From the NCBI GenBank assembly GCA_964496125.1, contig CAZBXE010000002.1, positions 184,110 through 248,109 of the forward strand: DNA of 64,000 nucleotides, given 5' to 3'. How positions within the stretch are numbered: position 1 is the stretch's first letter; every line of letters begins with the position of its first letter. Shown in pieces: positions 26,802-35,677 of the stretch. Both the position numbers and the translations under genes were made by a program. This stretch comes from CAZBXE01 sp964496125 (GTDB taxonomy: Bacteria > Chlamydiota > Chlamydiia > Chlamydiales > CAZBXE01). Under the pieces are notes generated by a model. The model made no database searches. It saw only the letters and a program-made list of their open reading frames with translations, and was not told where the DNA came from.

Positions 26802-27392
26802 ATGGAAAGAGTTTTTGTAAGGGTAGAAGGTGTCATTCTATCAACAACTGATTTTAAAGAGAGCGATAAGATTGCAACCCTCTTTACAAGGGAGTTTGGC
26901 CTTCTCTCTGTCTTGCTCCGAAGAGCCATGAGCGAAAAAAGTGAAAAAATAGCTCCTCTTGCCCACATTGAAGTTGTCTTCTTGCAAAAGGACACAGAAA
27001 TCAAGGCATGTAAAGAATACGCGGTGCTCAATACGAACCTATCTCTTAGGAAAAGCCTTTCCCACTTAGAGAGCGCCTGTGGTATGGTACAAGCTCTTTC
27101 TAGGTCCCAATGGAAAGAAGCACGAGCCCCCCTCCTCTACGATCTCTTTCTCTTTCTCCTTAAAAAACTTCCAGAATCAGCAGATCCTCTAACGCTTCTG
27201 ACCTTCTTTCGCATAAAAATTCTAAAGCACGAAGGACTCTTTGGCCTACCTCCGGATAGTGAACTTTCTACAGCCGACCAAGAAAGCCTTATCTCCCTTG
27301 CTCAATCCCGCACTCTGCCCCCTCCCCTTCCAAAGCACCTCCACAGCTATGGAAAAAAACTATTTGAAGAGCATTTCTTAGGAGCCACCTAA
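26802..27392 (+). CDS. recO: DNA repair protein RecO
   Basis: 196 residues from ATG 26802, somewhat short against about 240 in E. coli. The N-terminal OB-fold (VEGVILSTTDFKESDKIATLFTREFGLLSVLLRRA) is typical. A helical domain with the conserved CGMVQAL-type stretch follows. The C-terminal zinc-finger region seen in some RecO proteins is absent. RecO loads RecA onto SSB-coated gaps with RecR. Position after ctcB-ctcC is as in C. trachomatis. It is divergent from the tRNA-Arg/hpf unit and followed by tRNA-Leu. Confidence 0.9.
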   Translation: MERVFVRVEGVILSTTDFKESDKIATLFTREFGLLSVLLRRAMSEKSEKIAPLAHIEVVFLQKDTEIKACKEYAVLNTNLSLRKSLSHLESACGMVQALSRSQWKEARAPLLYDLFLFLLKKLPESADPLTLLTFFRIKILKHEGLFGLPPDSELSTADQESLISLAQSRTLPPPLPKHLHSYGKKLFEEHFLGAT

Positions 27393-27444
27393 AATTGACT
27401 TGCAGGTAAGCTTAAAGAATGCTATATTCCTTTCATCACTTTCT

Positions 27445-27528
27445 GCGAAAGTGGCGGAATTGGCATACGCGCTACCTTGAGGTGGTAGTGGATTTATTTC
27501 CTTGGGGGTTCGAGTCCCCCCTTTCGCA
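27445..27528 (+). tRNA. tRNA-Leu (anticodon GAG)
   Basis: 84 nt with a long class II variable arm. The acceptor stem GCGAAAG pairs with CTTTCGC, discriminator A. The anticodon stem CTACC/GGTAG encloses TTGAGGT with anticodon GAG, reading CTC/CTT. T arm GGGGGTTCGAGTCCCCC. Lies 52 bp after recO. Confidence 0.96.
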
Positions 27529-27583
27529 ATTTCTTATGTTTTTTCTAAAAATAAAGTCCCTCATTCTATATAAGTAGTCTATC

Positions 27584-28363
27584 ATGAGATGTATTGCGTA
27601 CTGCACGGCTTCGTCTTACGACATTCAAGGCCTGCAAGAGAGTTTGAAAGATCGTTACGCTACAAACCGCTTTCGGGAAGTTCTCCATGTCGAGGTGCCC
27701 CATGGCGAAGGGATGGGTGATGTCTTCTTTTTCCCCTACGGAGCCCTTACTTTCTGGGACCTTTCGAAGGAAAAAGAAAAAGAGCTCTTGGAAGAAATCC
27801 AAGACTTTGAATCTAAACCTGTGGATGAAATCGAATCGGAGACCTTTACCGTATTCATGGGAGAAACGCCCAGCATCCATAAAGAAGAGATCTTTCTCCC
27901 CGATCGAGATGCACTTACCCTTCTTGCCGTCTCTCACGCCTTTGCGCAATCAGTAAAACTAGGAGAGTTTGAACGCACCATCCAAGAAAGCTACGATAAG
28001 ACAAAGCAAATTCCTGAAGATCTAGCCCATGATGGGAAAATCTCTCTCTCCCGAAGAGAGATCCGAAAAAAAATGGGAGCTCTTCTTTGCAGCAGAAACT
28101 CTATCAACTTGCACATGGAAGTGCTAGACACGCCCGAATTCTTCTGGGACCATCCCAACCTAGACCATCTTTACACCCTTACGGCCAACTACTTAGACAT
28201 CGAGACAAGGGTGGAGGTGCTAAACCAAAGACTGGACGTAGTGCATGAGCTTTTTGAAATGTTAGGCAGCGAATTAAACCACCAACACAGTAGCCGTCTT
28301 GAATGGACGATCATCTGCTTGATTGTGATCGAAGTCCTTGTCAGCCTGTACCAAATGTTATGA
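27584..28363 (+). CDS. RMND1/Sif2-Sif3 (DUF155) family membrane-anchored protein
   Basis: 259 residues with the DUF155 layout. An N-terminal alpha/beta part contains VFFFPYGALTFWDL (about 45-58), a helical region follows with FAQSVKLGEFE and the conserved LLCSRNSINL, then LDTPEFFWDHPNLDHLYTL and ETRVEVLNQRLDVVHEL. It ends in one C-terminal transmembrane helix (about 237-256). Eukaryotic relatives act in mitochondrial translation. The bacterial role is unknown. It overlaps the downstream NAPE-PLD-like gene by 4 nt (ATGA), so the two are coupled. In C. trachomatis a gene of this region follows recO. Confidence 0.88.
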   Translation: MRCIAYCTASSYDIQGLQESLKDRYATNRFREVLHVEVPHGEGMGDVFFFPYGALTFWDLSKEKEKELLEEIQDFESKPVDEIESETFTVFMGETPSIHKEEIFLPDRDALTLLAVSHAFAQSVKLGEFERTIQESYDKTKQIPEDLAHDGKISLSRREIRKKMGALLCSRNSINLHMEVLDTPEFFWDHPNLDHLYTLTANYLDIETRVEVLNQRLDVVHELFEMLGSELNHQHSSRLEWTIICLIVIEVLVSLYQML

Positions 28364-29364
28364 GATCTCTTCTTGCTTTTTTTCTCCTCCCTCTCAGCCT
28401 AATGGCTGCCGAGCCTCCCCATAAAAACGAGGGGCTCTTTGTGAATCCTTATGTCAAAAAGCCCGCACAGTCCTTCACAAGATTTATTAGCTGGCAGCTC
28501 TCTCGAAAGGATATCGTGCCAAGCAAAGAGGAGATTTCTAAAATCCCTCTCCAGCTCGTCAGTCTTTCAAAAATTGAAAAACCAGGCCCTGAACCTCAGG
28601 TGACGTGGATGGGTCACTCGACCATACTCGTGCAGGTAAAAGGAAAAAACATTCTTACGGACCCCATTTTCTCAGATTTTGCAAGCCCCCTTCCTGGCAA
28701 AACAAAAAGGATTACCCCTCCTGCAATGACATTGCAAGAGCTTCCCAAAATTGATTTTGTTGTGATTTCTCATAACCACTACGACCACCTCGACTATGAA
28801 ACCGTAAAGGCGCTTGGTAACACCCCTATTTGGTTTGTTCCCTTGGGGCTAAAAGCATGGTTTGCAGAATGCAATATTACAAACGTTATTGAGATGGACT
28901 GGTGGGAGGAGAAGAAAGTAGGCGACCTTACCTTTGTCTGTACACCTTCGCAGCACTGGTCGGGTAGAACGCTTTTTGATCGATTTGAAACGCTTTGGTG
29001 TTCTTGGGTGATTAAGTCGGCCGATTTCTCTTTCTTTTTTGCAGGAGACACAGGCTATAACGACAAGCAGTTTAAGGAAATTGGAGCAAGACTTGGGCCT
29101 TTTGAGGCAGCTGCCATCCCTATCGGTGGCTATGCTCCCCGCTGGTTTATGAATACGCACCATGTAAACCCAAGAGAGGCCGTGAAGATTCATCGCGATC
29201 TTCACTCGAAGTGGTCATTTGCGATCCACTGGGGCACCTTCATCCTTAGTGATGAGCCGGTCTTAGAGCCGCCGATTAAGTTAAAGCAAGCGCTCTTGCA
29301 ATTTGAGATTCCGAAAAGCCGTTTTGAAGTCCTTAAAATTGGCGAAACCCGCCTCATCAATTAG
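28360..29364 (+). CDS. Secreted metallo-beta-lactamase-fold hydrolase, NAPE-PLD/RomA-like
   Basis: 334 residues from ATG 28360, which overlaps the previous stop. A signal peptide (MRSLLAFFLLPLSLMAA) precedes the metallo-hydrolase fold: WMGHSTIL at 83-90, the zinc motif HNHYDH at 138-143, FAGDTGYND with the bridging Asp, and late histidines in NTHHVNPREA and AIHWGTF. This pattern is that of the N-acyl-phosphatidylethanolamine phospholipase D branch. Family knowledge suggests phospholipid hydrolysis, and the signal peptide puts it in the periplasm or outside. The substrate cannot be read from sequence. It converges with a hypothetical gene (4-bp overlap). Confidence 0.87.
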   Translation: MRSLLAFFLLPLSLMAAEPPHKNEGLFVNPYVKKPAQSFTRFISWQLSRKDIVPSKEEISKIPLQLVSLSKIEKPGPEPQVTWMGHSTILVQVKGKNILTDPIFSDFASPLPGKTKRITPPAMTLQELPKIDFVVISHNHYDHLDYETVKALGNTPIWFVPLGLKAWFAECNITNVIEMDWWEEKKVGDLTFVCTPSQHWSGRTLFDRFETLWCSWVIKSADFSFFFAGDTGYNDKQFKEIGARLGPFEAAAIPIGGYAPRWFMNTHHVNPREAVKIHRDLHSKWSFAIHWGTFILSDEPVLEPPIKLKQALLQFEIPKSRFEVLKIGETRLIN

Positions 29365-29915
29365 GTAAGAGAATCGGAAAGTCTTAACATCTCACTTAGT
29401 GTATATTCCTCAAGTCGCCTCAGATTGGCTTCGTATCGAACAGCCTCCCACGCTTCTCTAAGACTGCCAGAGAAACTCAATTTCTCATATTCTTCTTTCA
29501 AGTTCATGCTCATCGATTGTATTGCCTCCTCGGTTTGCAACACCCGAGCCACCTTTTGGATCTTAATGAGGTAAGATAGGTCCGTATTTTTGAATCGTGT
29601 CCCCGTAAATGGAAGAGACCAACCTATGAGAGGGATTACGATGGGCATACCTGCTAGCATAGATTTGCTTGTCGCCCTAATGGCCAAGTTCAACTCAAGA
29701 GCTTCTTTTTTTCCAAAAGAAATATACGAAATACATCTGCCTACAAGGTTGAAACTATATCTAGAGGACAAATTTCCGTTGTTGTCTGCCTTTAACAGAT
29801 TGAGATTTTTACGGTTAGCAAAAAGGACTGCAACATTAGCCCTTTGCTGTGCTTCTGTAAGCATTGGTACATTCATGATTTCTGCCTCCAGGCTTTCAAT
29901 TCGAAATGCGATCAA
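29361..29915 (-). CDS. Hypothetical protein
   Basis: 184 residues, not recognised. Mostly helical by eye, with one moderately hydrophobic stretch around 85-105 (SMLAGMPIVIPLIGWSLPF). An alternative start is the ATG corresponding to residue 14 (MNVPMLTEAQQ). It converges with the NAPE-PLD-like gene. Upstream, 29916-30079 is an A/T-rich intergenic region with a short palindrome. No signal peptide. Confidence 0.55.
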   Translation of the reverse strand: MIAFRIESLEAEIMNVPMLTEAQQRANVAVLFANRKNLNLLKADNNGNLSSRYSFNLVGRCISYISFGKKEALELNLAIRATSKSMLAGMPIVIPLIGWSLPFTGTRFKNTDLSYLIKIQKVARVLQTEEAIQSMSMNLKEEYEKLSFSGSLREAWEAVRYEANLRRLEEYTLSEMLRLSDSLT

Positions 29916-30004
29916 TTGTATCTAACATGTATTAAGATTGAATGAAGATGAGCTTATTTATGTATATCCGCGGGCAAGCCTTAAGTAACACTCCAAAGAT
30001 TACC

Positions 30005-30023
30005 GTTTTACTTAAAGTAAAAC
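30005..30023. repeat. 19-bp perfect palindrome, possible operator
   Basis: GTTTTACTT-A-AAGTAAAAC, with 9-bp arms and a single central base, in the intergenic region upstream of the carbonic anhydrase gene. The symmetry suits a dimeric repressor site, but no second copy or adjacent regulator gene was seen. Confidence 0.4.
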
Positions 30024-30241
30024 TTTAAGAGCGAAGAAACTTCTTGTTATTTATTATACTATCTATTACTGGGTAAGCTATGAACCTATCCGGATATTAC
30101 ACCTGGTTCTTTTTGAGTCTTTTTTTTCTACCCGTTTGTTCATTTCTTGGGCTGCTTTTTAAGCAAGCCCGGCGAACTAAACAAACAGCTAGCAAAAAAA
30201 TCCTTCAAAAATACCTTCAGGTGGAATATCCGGATAGATTC

Positions 30242-30865
30242 ATGAAAACATTTTATCCACTACTTTTCCTTTTATGGGCCGGACAAATTTTCGGTGCCCT
30301 AGATCCCTTAGAGCAATTGATCGAGGGGAATAAACGTTATGTGAACTCAAAGACAGTTTGCCATCAAGACTGGACAGCACAGCGTACTGCTCTTCTCGAA
30401 GGCCAAAAGCCCTTTGCTATCATTATCGCATGTTCCGATTCACGGGTCCCCCCTGAAATTGTTTTTGATCAATCCTTAGGTGAGCTTTTTATCATACGTG
30501 TAGCTGGAAACGTTCTTGACGATTTTGCTATCGGGAGTATCGAATACGGAACCGAAATACTCGGAGCTAAACTTATCGTTGTGCTTGGCCATGCTAACTG
30601 CGGCGCAGTCGATGCCGCCTTAAAAGGATTGCGATTTAATAACCACATCCAAGAAGTGCTCAATGCCATTCTTCCTGCCATTCAGGATACGAAAGGCACA
30701 AAAGAAAATCTTCTCGAAAAAGCAATCAAAGCGAATGTTCAGAACGTAGAGAAGACTCTTAAAAATTCAAAGCCACTCCTTTCTAAACGCATAGAAGAGG
30801 GCAGCGTACGTCTTAAAGGCGCCTACTACCATCTCGACAGCGGCCGAGTGGAATTCTTAAATTAG
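30242..30865 (+). CDS. Beta-class carbonic anhydrase with signal peptide
   Basis: 207 residues from ATG 30242. The open frame extends upstream to ATG 30080, adding 54 residues with another hydrophobic stretch; I prefer the internal start because MKTFYPLLFLLWAGQIFGA is a good signal peptide directly before the mature enzyme (LDPLEQLIEGNKRYV). Catalytic zinc ligands C64, H117 and C120 and the D66/R68 dyad (CSDSR, HANCG) are intact. It interconverts CO2 and bicarbonate, here probably in the periplasm. It converges with ald (4-bp overlap). Confidence 0.87.
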   Translation: MKTFYPLLFLLWAGQIFGALDPLEQLIEGNKRYVNSKTVCHQDWTAQRTALLEGQKPFAIIIACSDSRVPPEIVFDQSLGELFIIRVAGNVLDDFAIGSIEYGTEILGAKLIVVLGHANCGAVDAALKGLRFNNHIQEVLNAILPAIQDTKGTKENLLEKAIKANVQNVEKTLKNSKPLLSKRIEEGSVRLKGAYYHLDSGRVEFLN

Positions 30866-31968
30866 ATTTGAAGTCGTACGTAAGGATATTGAAGGTCAAT
30901 AGCGACGTTTTCATTTGTCACCTGCCCTTGATAGAGGTTTATCCCTTTAGCAAAACCTGGGTCGGCAGCGACTAGCGCACGTAGACCCTGACCTGCAATT
31001 GCCTGAATGTAGCGAAGGGTTGCACTCGTTAGCGCTTTTGTAGCTGTAGAAGCACAGGCAGAGGGGATGTTTGTCACGCAGTAGTGAATGACATCATCAA
31101 CACTATAGGTTGGATTTGCATGGGTCGTGGGAATCGATGTCTCAGAACATCCCCCCTGATCAATAGAGATGTCTACAAATACAGACCCCTTAGGCATAGA
31201 GCCAATCATCTCCCTTGTAAGCACTTTTGGCGCGCTTTTCCCAGGGATAAGAACTGCCCCAATCACAAGGTCTGCTTGTTTTAACGCATGCTCAATGGCT
31301 CCCTTTGTGCTATAGACAGTCTCCAAGGGAAAACGGTAAAAAGCCTCATATAAGTCTCGAAGGCGCTTTGTAGAAATATCAAAAACCGTGACACTTGCCC
31401 CCATGCCAATTGCAAGGCGTATCGCTTCCTTGCCAGAAGTCCCTCCTCCTAGCACAACCACATGCGACCTTGCAACTCCAGGCATCCCTCCCAGCATCAC
31501 CCCTCTACCCCCGTGACTTAGCTGCAAGGCCACAGCCCCCTCTTGCACAGCAATTCTCCCTGCAATCTGACTCATGGGACGAAGAAGAGGAAGCTGCCCC
31601 TCCTCATCTTCCACCGTCTCGTAGGCAATCCCAATGACCTTCTTTTCGAGAAGCTTTTTTGTCATTTCGGGCGCGGCTGCAAGGTGCAGAAAACAAAAAA
31701 TCACCTGTCCTTCATGCATAAGAGCAATTTCTGGTTCTAAAGGCTCTTTTACCTTCACCACCATATCGGCTTTGTAAATATCTTGCGGCGTCATGCCAAT
31801 CAAAGCACCTGCTTTGCGGTAGAGATCATCCGTAAGCCCAATTCTCTCTCCGGCCCGTGTCTCAATGACAACTCTATGCCCTGCAGCAACAAGTGCTTGC
31901 ACACCATCGGGCGTCAATCCTATCCTAAACTCCTGCTCTTTAACTTCCCTCGGCACGCCTATATACAT
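30862..31968 (-). CDS. ald: Alanine dehydrogenase
   Basis: 368 residues, normal length. NAD-dependent interconversion of L-alanine and pyruvate plus ammonia. Visible features: MYIGVPREVKEQEFRIGLTP N-terminus, VKVKEP with the pyruvate-binding lysine, CFLHLAA with the catalytic histidine, the Rossmann loop VVLGGGTSGKEAIRLA at about 170-185, and VFVDISIDQGGC near 268-279. It follows smc after 3 bp on the same strand, so it is transcribed with it. Could supply pyruvate from host alanine, or alanine for peptidoglycan precursors. Confidence 0.95.
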   Translation of the reverse strand: MYIGVPREVKEQEFRIGLTPDGVQALVAAGHRVVIETRAGERIGLTDDLYRKAGALIGMTPQDIYKADMVVKVKEPLEPEIALMHEGQVIFCFLHLAAAPEMTKKLLEKKVIGIAYETVEDEEGQLPLLRPMSQIAGRIAVQEGAVALQLSHGGRGVMLGGMPGVARSHVVVLGGGTSGKEAIRLAIGMGASVTVFDISTKRLRDLYEAFYRFPLETVYSTKGAIEHALKQADLVIGAVLIPGKSAPKVLTREMIGSMPKGSVFVDISIDQGGCSETSIPTTHANPTYSVDDVIHYCVTNIPSACASTATKALTSATLRYIQAIAGQGLRALVAADPGFAKGINLYQGQVTNENVAIDLQYPYVRLQI

Positions 31969-31971
31969 CGC

Positions 31972-34900
31972 CTATCCTACAAGCCCTGGTTCTACGACCT
32001 CTTCTTTTTGCAAAGTGACGTGGAGAAGTTTCGATACACCCCTCTCTTCCATCGTCACCCCAATCAAACTATCGGCCGCACACATGGTCTTTTTATTATG
32101 CGTGATGATGATAAATTGGCTCTTCTCCTGATGCTCTTTTACAACCTCTAAGAACCTGCCTACGTTAGCGTCATCAAGAGGCGCATCGATCTCATCCAAA
32201 ATACAAAAAGGTGCTGCTTTCACCTCAAAAAGAGAGAAAAGAAGCGCCATGGCTGTCATACACTTCTCTCCGCCAGAAAGGGCCGTGATGACCCTCATCT
32301 TTTTTTCAGGAGGGCGTGCGATAATCTCAATTCCAGACTCGAGAATATCTTCACTATCTGTAAATTCCAAGTCAGCATCGCCCCCCTTAAAGAGAATTTT
32401 AAAGTTGCGCTGGAAATTCTCCCTCACACGCTTCATCGTTGCCTCAAAAAGAGTTCTACTTTCTGTATCAAGCTCCTTAATAATACCAAAAAGACCCTCT
32501 TTTGCCTTTTGCAAGTCTTGGATTTGGGCCTCTAAAAAGCCTCTTCTTTCTTTGACAACGGCAAATTCTTCAATCGAGGTCATATTGATTGGGCCACTCT
32601 CTTCCACTTTCCTTCGGTACACTCCAATTTGCCTTTGGAGCTGCGTTTTGGGCATTTGCACGGGAAGAGAGAGTGTTTTAAGGGATTCAATATCGGTGCC
32701 GAACCGATCTTGCACCTGCTCTTGCAGACTCATTTGAGAAGTAAGGGCCTCCTTGATTTGCATTTGGAGCTCCACAAGACATAAATCATGCCTATTTTGC
32801 TCCTCTCGTTTTTTCTGCACCTCTTGCTCAGAGACAAAAAGCTTCTGCTTCAAAGCACCTATGACTTCTCGGCTTTTTGCAAAATGTTCCTCTGCCTTTC
32901 CAAGTTCGATGTCCAGACATTCTAACTCTTTTTCCAGCACCTCAAGTTCCCAAATCATCTGCTGATTTTTTTCCATAAGGCTAGCTTGTAGCTTCTGATT
33001 TTTCTCTTTCTGGAGCTTGTTTTGCCTTTCTTGCTCAGCTAGTAAGTGTAACTGATGGTTCAGTGTCTGAAGGACTCCTTTTTTCTGTTCAAAAAGACGC
33101 GCCTTCTCTAGGGCAACCCCTTGAGCCTCTTTCCAGAGGGCAGAATGCTTTTCCATTTTCTCATCCGATTCATGGCAAAGCGCTTCCATTTCTACCGCTT
33201 TTTGTTTCTCTTCTAAAAGCTTTTTCTCAAGATATTCCACTTCCCCTTGCAGCCCTGCGATCTCCTCGTGATGCTTTTTCTCATTCTGCTCTGCTTGAGA
33301 AAGCTCCTGTTGCACCCTCTTCTCGTCAAGTTTTAAACCCTTGAGGCCCGACTCGATCTCAAGAAGGATCATCTCCTCCTTGCGAAGATTCTTATCCATC
33401 TCACGAATTTCCATTTCTTTAGCAAAAAGTGCGTTTTTTGCATGCAGTAGCTTCTCTTCTACGATCTGAATTTCTTTTTTGTTGAGACCCTGCTTCTCTT
33501 CGATTTCTAAAGTCTCTGCTTCACGGAAGAATGTGCTTGTTTCTGAAGTGCCACTACAAAAGAGCACACCCATAGGATCGAGGAAAAGCCCCTCTTCGAG
33601 CCAAACACCTCCTGCCCCCTCTTTCCAGGCCGAATACGCTGCGTCTACCCCTTTCACAACAGCGAGCTTTTCCAAAAAATGGGAGGCCATTTCGCTCTCT
33701 TTTGCAAGAGGTGTAGGACTCTTCTTTACTCGGAGGTCTTCAAGGCAGAGAACAGAAAAGTCTGTGATCTTCCTCTCCTCTGCATAAGCAAGAAGTGCCT
33801 TTAGATCTTCTTTCGTATCGACAAGAAGTGTTTCCGTATAGTTTTGCATCACAGAGGAGAGCGCTTTTGCAGCCCCTTTCTTCGGTATAATGAGTGCATA
33901 AAGACACCGCACCTTTTGATAGAGAGAGCTCTTTGCATCATTTCCTGCCTGCACAAGAGCTTTTGTTCCTTTAGAAAAACCCTCCATTTCCATTTGGAGG
34001 CGTAAAAGCACTTTGTGGCGGGCCCCTAAATCCATAGACTCTTGCCGAAGCTCTTCCCACTGCTTTTTCAAAAGAGCAATATCAGCCTCATCCCCCTCTT
34101 TTTTTCGAAGAAGATCTTCCCTCTCAAACGAAATTTTTATACACTTTTCTCTAGCAGTTGCAAGATCTCCTTCTGACCTCGTAATCCTCTCATGGATCTC
34201 TTGGATCTGTGCTAGACGGCTATGTTGCCGTTTTCTTCCCTCTTCTAAAACAGCTTTTCCATGCTCAAGACGTACCATTTTGCGTTGACACTCGGAAAAG
34301 GTGACATTTTCTGCTTGGAGGTAGGCGTATTTCTTTCGGTTATTTTCCTGCTGTGTCATACGAAGGGCTTCTAGTAATTCCTGGAGTCCTACGAGCTCTT
34401 TCTGTGCCGATTCTTTTACCTCTTGCGCTTCTTGGACAAGTCCGCTTTCCTTCTCGCTCTCTTCTAGAAGTTGTGCTCGCTTCTCCTCTCTTTCCTCTTC
34501 TGCCATCTTAAGGCCATCTAACTCTTCCCTCAGGGATTCGATCTTTTTCTCGCCTTCAGAAAGCCTCTCTCTTTCCATCTTCAACTGCTGCTTTTTGAGC
34601 TCTTTCTGCCCTCTAGAAGCAAAGAGGACTTCTTTTCTCTCTTCTGCCTTCTTTTCTTCTAAAAAAGCTCTCTCCCTTTCTTGCTGGTATAAAACTTCCA
34701 AATGATTTTTCTCTTCAGAAAGGCGTTCGGCAGCTTTTTTTTCCTCCTGCTCTCTTTTCAATAACTCCTCTTTTTTTGCTGCAAGAGAAAGCCACTCTAC
34801 AAGGATATAGGATCTTTCAAACAGATCTAGCTGCTTTTTATCCTCTGCGAAGCTAAGCGCCTTCTCCGCTTGCTTTTCCAAAATGGCAATCTGGTTTGTG

Positions 34901-35493
34901 ACCTCAGAGCAAATATCAAGAGCTCGACTCAAATTAATCTCGGTTTGTTCAAGCTTATGAAAGGCCTCCTTCTTCCTTTGTAAAAACCTTGTGATCCCTG
35001 CGGCCTCTTCAAAAATCGCACGCCTTTCTACGGGCCCAAGCATAATAATCTGCTCAATTTTCCCCTGTTCAAAGATAGAAAACGAGCTTTTACCTATTCC
35101 TGAGTCTAAAAACAAGCTATCAACGTCCTTTTTTCTGACAGGACGCCTATTGATAAAGTATTCCGAATCACCTGATCGGTAGACCCTTCTTGTGACTTCA
35201 ATTTCTGAAAAGTCAAGAGGAATTTCCCCTTCGACATCTGTAAGGGTAAGAGAGATTTCGGCAAAGTTTAAAGGGGAGCGCCTCGATGTTCCAGCAAAGA
35301 TGACATCCTCCATTTTTCCGCCCCGTAGAGATTTTGCCGACTGCTCCCCAAGCACCCAGCGGAAGGCATCTACGATATTGGACTTTCCGCATCCATTTGG
35401 ACCAACAATGGCGGTTGTCCCAGGAGAAAACTCAATCGTTACCTTGTCAGCAAACGACTTAAAACCAATAATAATAATTTTTTTTAATCGCAT
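31972..35493 (-). CDS. smc: Chromosome segregation ATPase SMC
   Basis: 1173 residues, full length for bacterial SMC. Walker A GPNGCGKS is at about 33-40 in an intact N-terminal head. Two long coiled-coil arms extend from about 165-490 and 670-1000. The hinge (about 500-650) has the expected globular composition. The C-terminal head carries the signature ALSGGEK and Walker B CILDEIDAPLDDANV. It compacts newly replicated origins with ScpA/ScpB, whose genes are not in the window. Cotranscribed with ald downstream, divergent from the DUF892 gene across 184 bp. Confidence 0.97.
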   Translation of the reverse strand: MRLKKIIIIGFKSFADKVTIEFSPGTTAIVGPNGCGKSNIVDAFRWVLGEQSAKSLRGGKMEDVIFAGTSRRSPLNFAEISLTLTDVEGEIPLDFSEIEVTRRVYRSGDSEYFINRRPVRKKDVDSLFLDSGIGKSSFSIFEQGKIEQIIMLGPVERRAIFEEAAGITRFLQRKKEAFHKLEQTEINLSRALDICSEVTNQIAILEKQAEKALSFAEDKKQLDLFERSYILVEWLSLAAKKEELLKREQEEKKAAERLSEEKNHLEVLYQQERERAFLEEKKAEERKEVLFASRGQKELKKQQLKMERERLSEGEKKIESLREELDGLKMAEEEREEKRAQLLEESEKESGLVQEAQEVKESAQKELVGLQELLEALRMTQQENNRKKYAYLQAENVTFSECQRKMVRLEHGKAVLEEGRKRQHSRLAQIQEIHERITRSEGDLATAREKCIKISFEREDLLRKKEGDEADIALLKKQWEELRQESMDLGARHKVLLRLQMEMEGFSKGTKALVQAGNDAKSSLYQKVRCLYALIIPKKGAAKALSSVMQNYTETLLVDTKEDLKALLAYAEERKITDFSVLCLEDLRVKKSPTPLAKESEMASHFLEKLAVVKGVDAAYSAWKEGAGGVWLEEGLFLDPMGVLFCSGTSETSTFFREAETLEIEEKQGLNKKEIQIVEEKLLHAKNALFAKEMEIREMDKNLRKEEMILLEIESGLKGLKLDEKRVQQELSQAEQNEKKHHEEIAGLQGEVEYLEKKLLEEKQKAVEMEALCHESDEKMEKHSALWKEAQGVALEKARLFEQKKGVLQTLNHQLHLLAEQERQNKLQKEKNQKLQASLMEKNQQMIWELEVLEKELECLDIELGKAEEHFAKSREVIGALKQKLFVSEQEVQKKREEQNRHDLCLVELQMQIKEALTSQMSLQEQVQDRFGTDIESLKTLSLPVQMPKTQLQRQIGVYRRKVEESGPINMTSIEEFAVVKERRGFLEAQIQDLQKAKEGLFGIIKELDTESRTLFEATMKRVRENFQRNFKILFKGGDADLEFTDSEDILESGIEIIARPPEKKMRVITALSGGEKCMTAMALLFSLFEVKAAPFCILDEIDAPLDDANVGRFLEVVKEHQEKSQFIIITHNKKTMCAADSLIGVTMEERGVSKLLHVTLQKEEVVEPGLVG

Positions 35494-35677
35494 ACGGGAC
35501 CTGTGTAAATGGGCATCCTAAACAACACGGTTTTTTTTGTAAATCCTCACAAGACGCCTAAGTTCTAGAGCTGATTTTTATGTACAAACAATTATTTTAA
35601 TTCTAGCCTATAGATAACGACGGTGTTCGTTAGTTGAGGCACTGAAGTTTTATTAATAATAACGGAGGGTATTTTTC

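Noticed and set aside
30080..30241. Upstream extension of the carbonic anhydrase frame as its true N-terminus
   Set aside because: The internal ATG 30242 begins a proper signal peptide directly before the enzyme. The extension would put a second hydrophobic segment in front of it. Kept as an alternative only.
32249..35521. Series of plus-strand open frames across smc
   Set aside because: All lie opposite the intact smc gene and have the composition of reversed coiled-coil codons.
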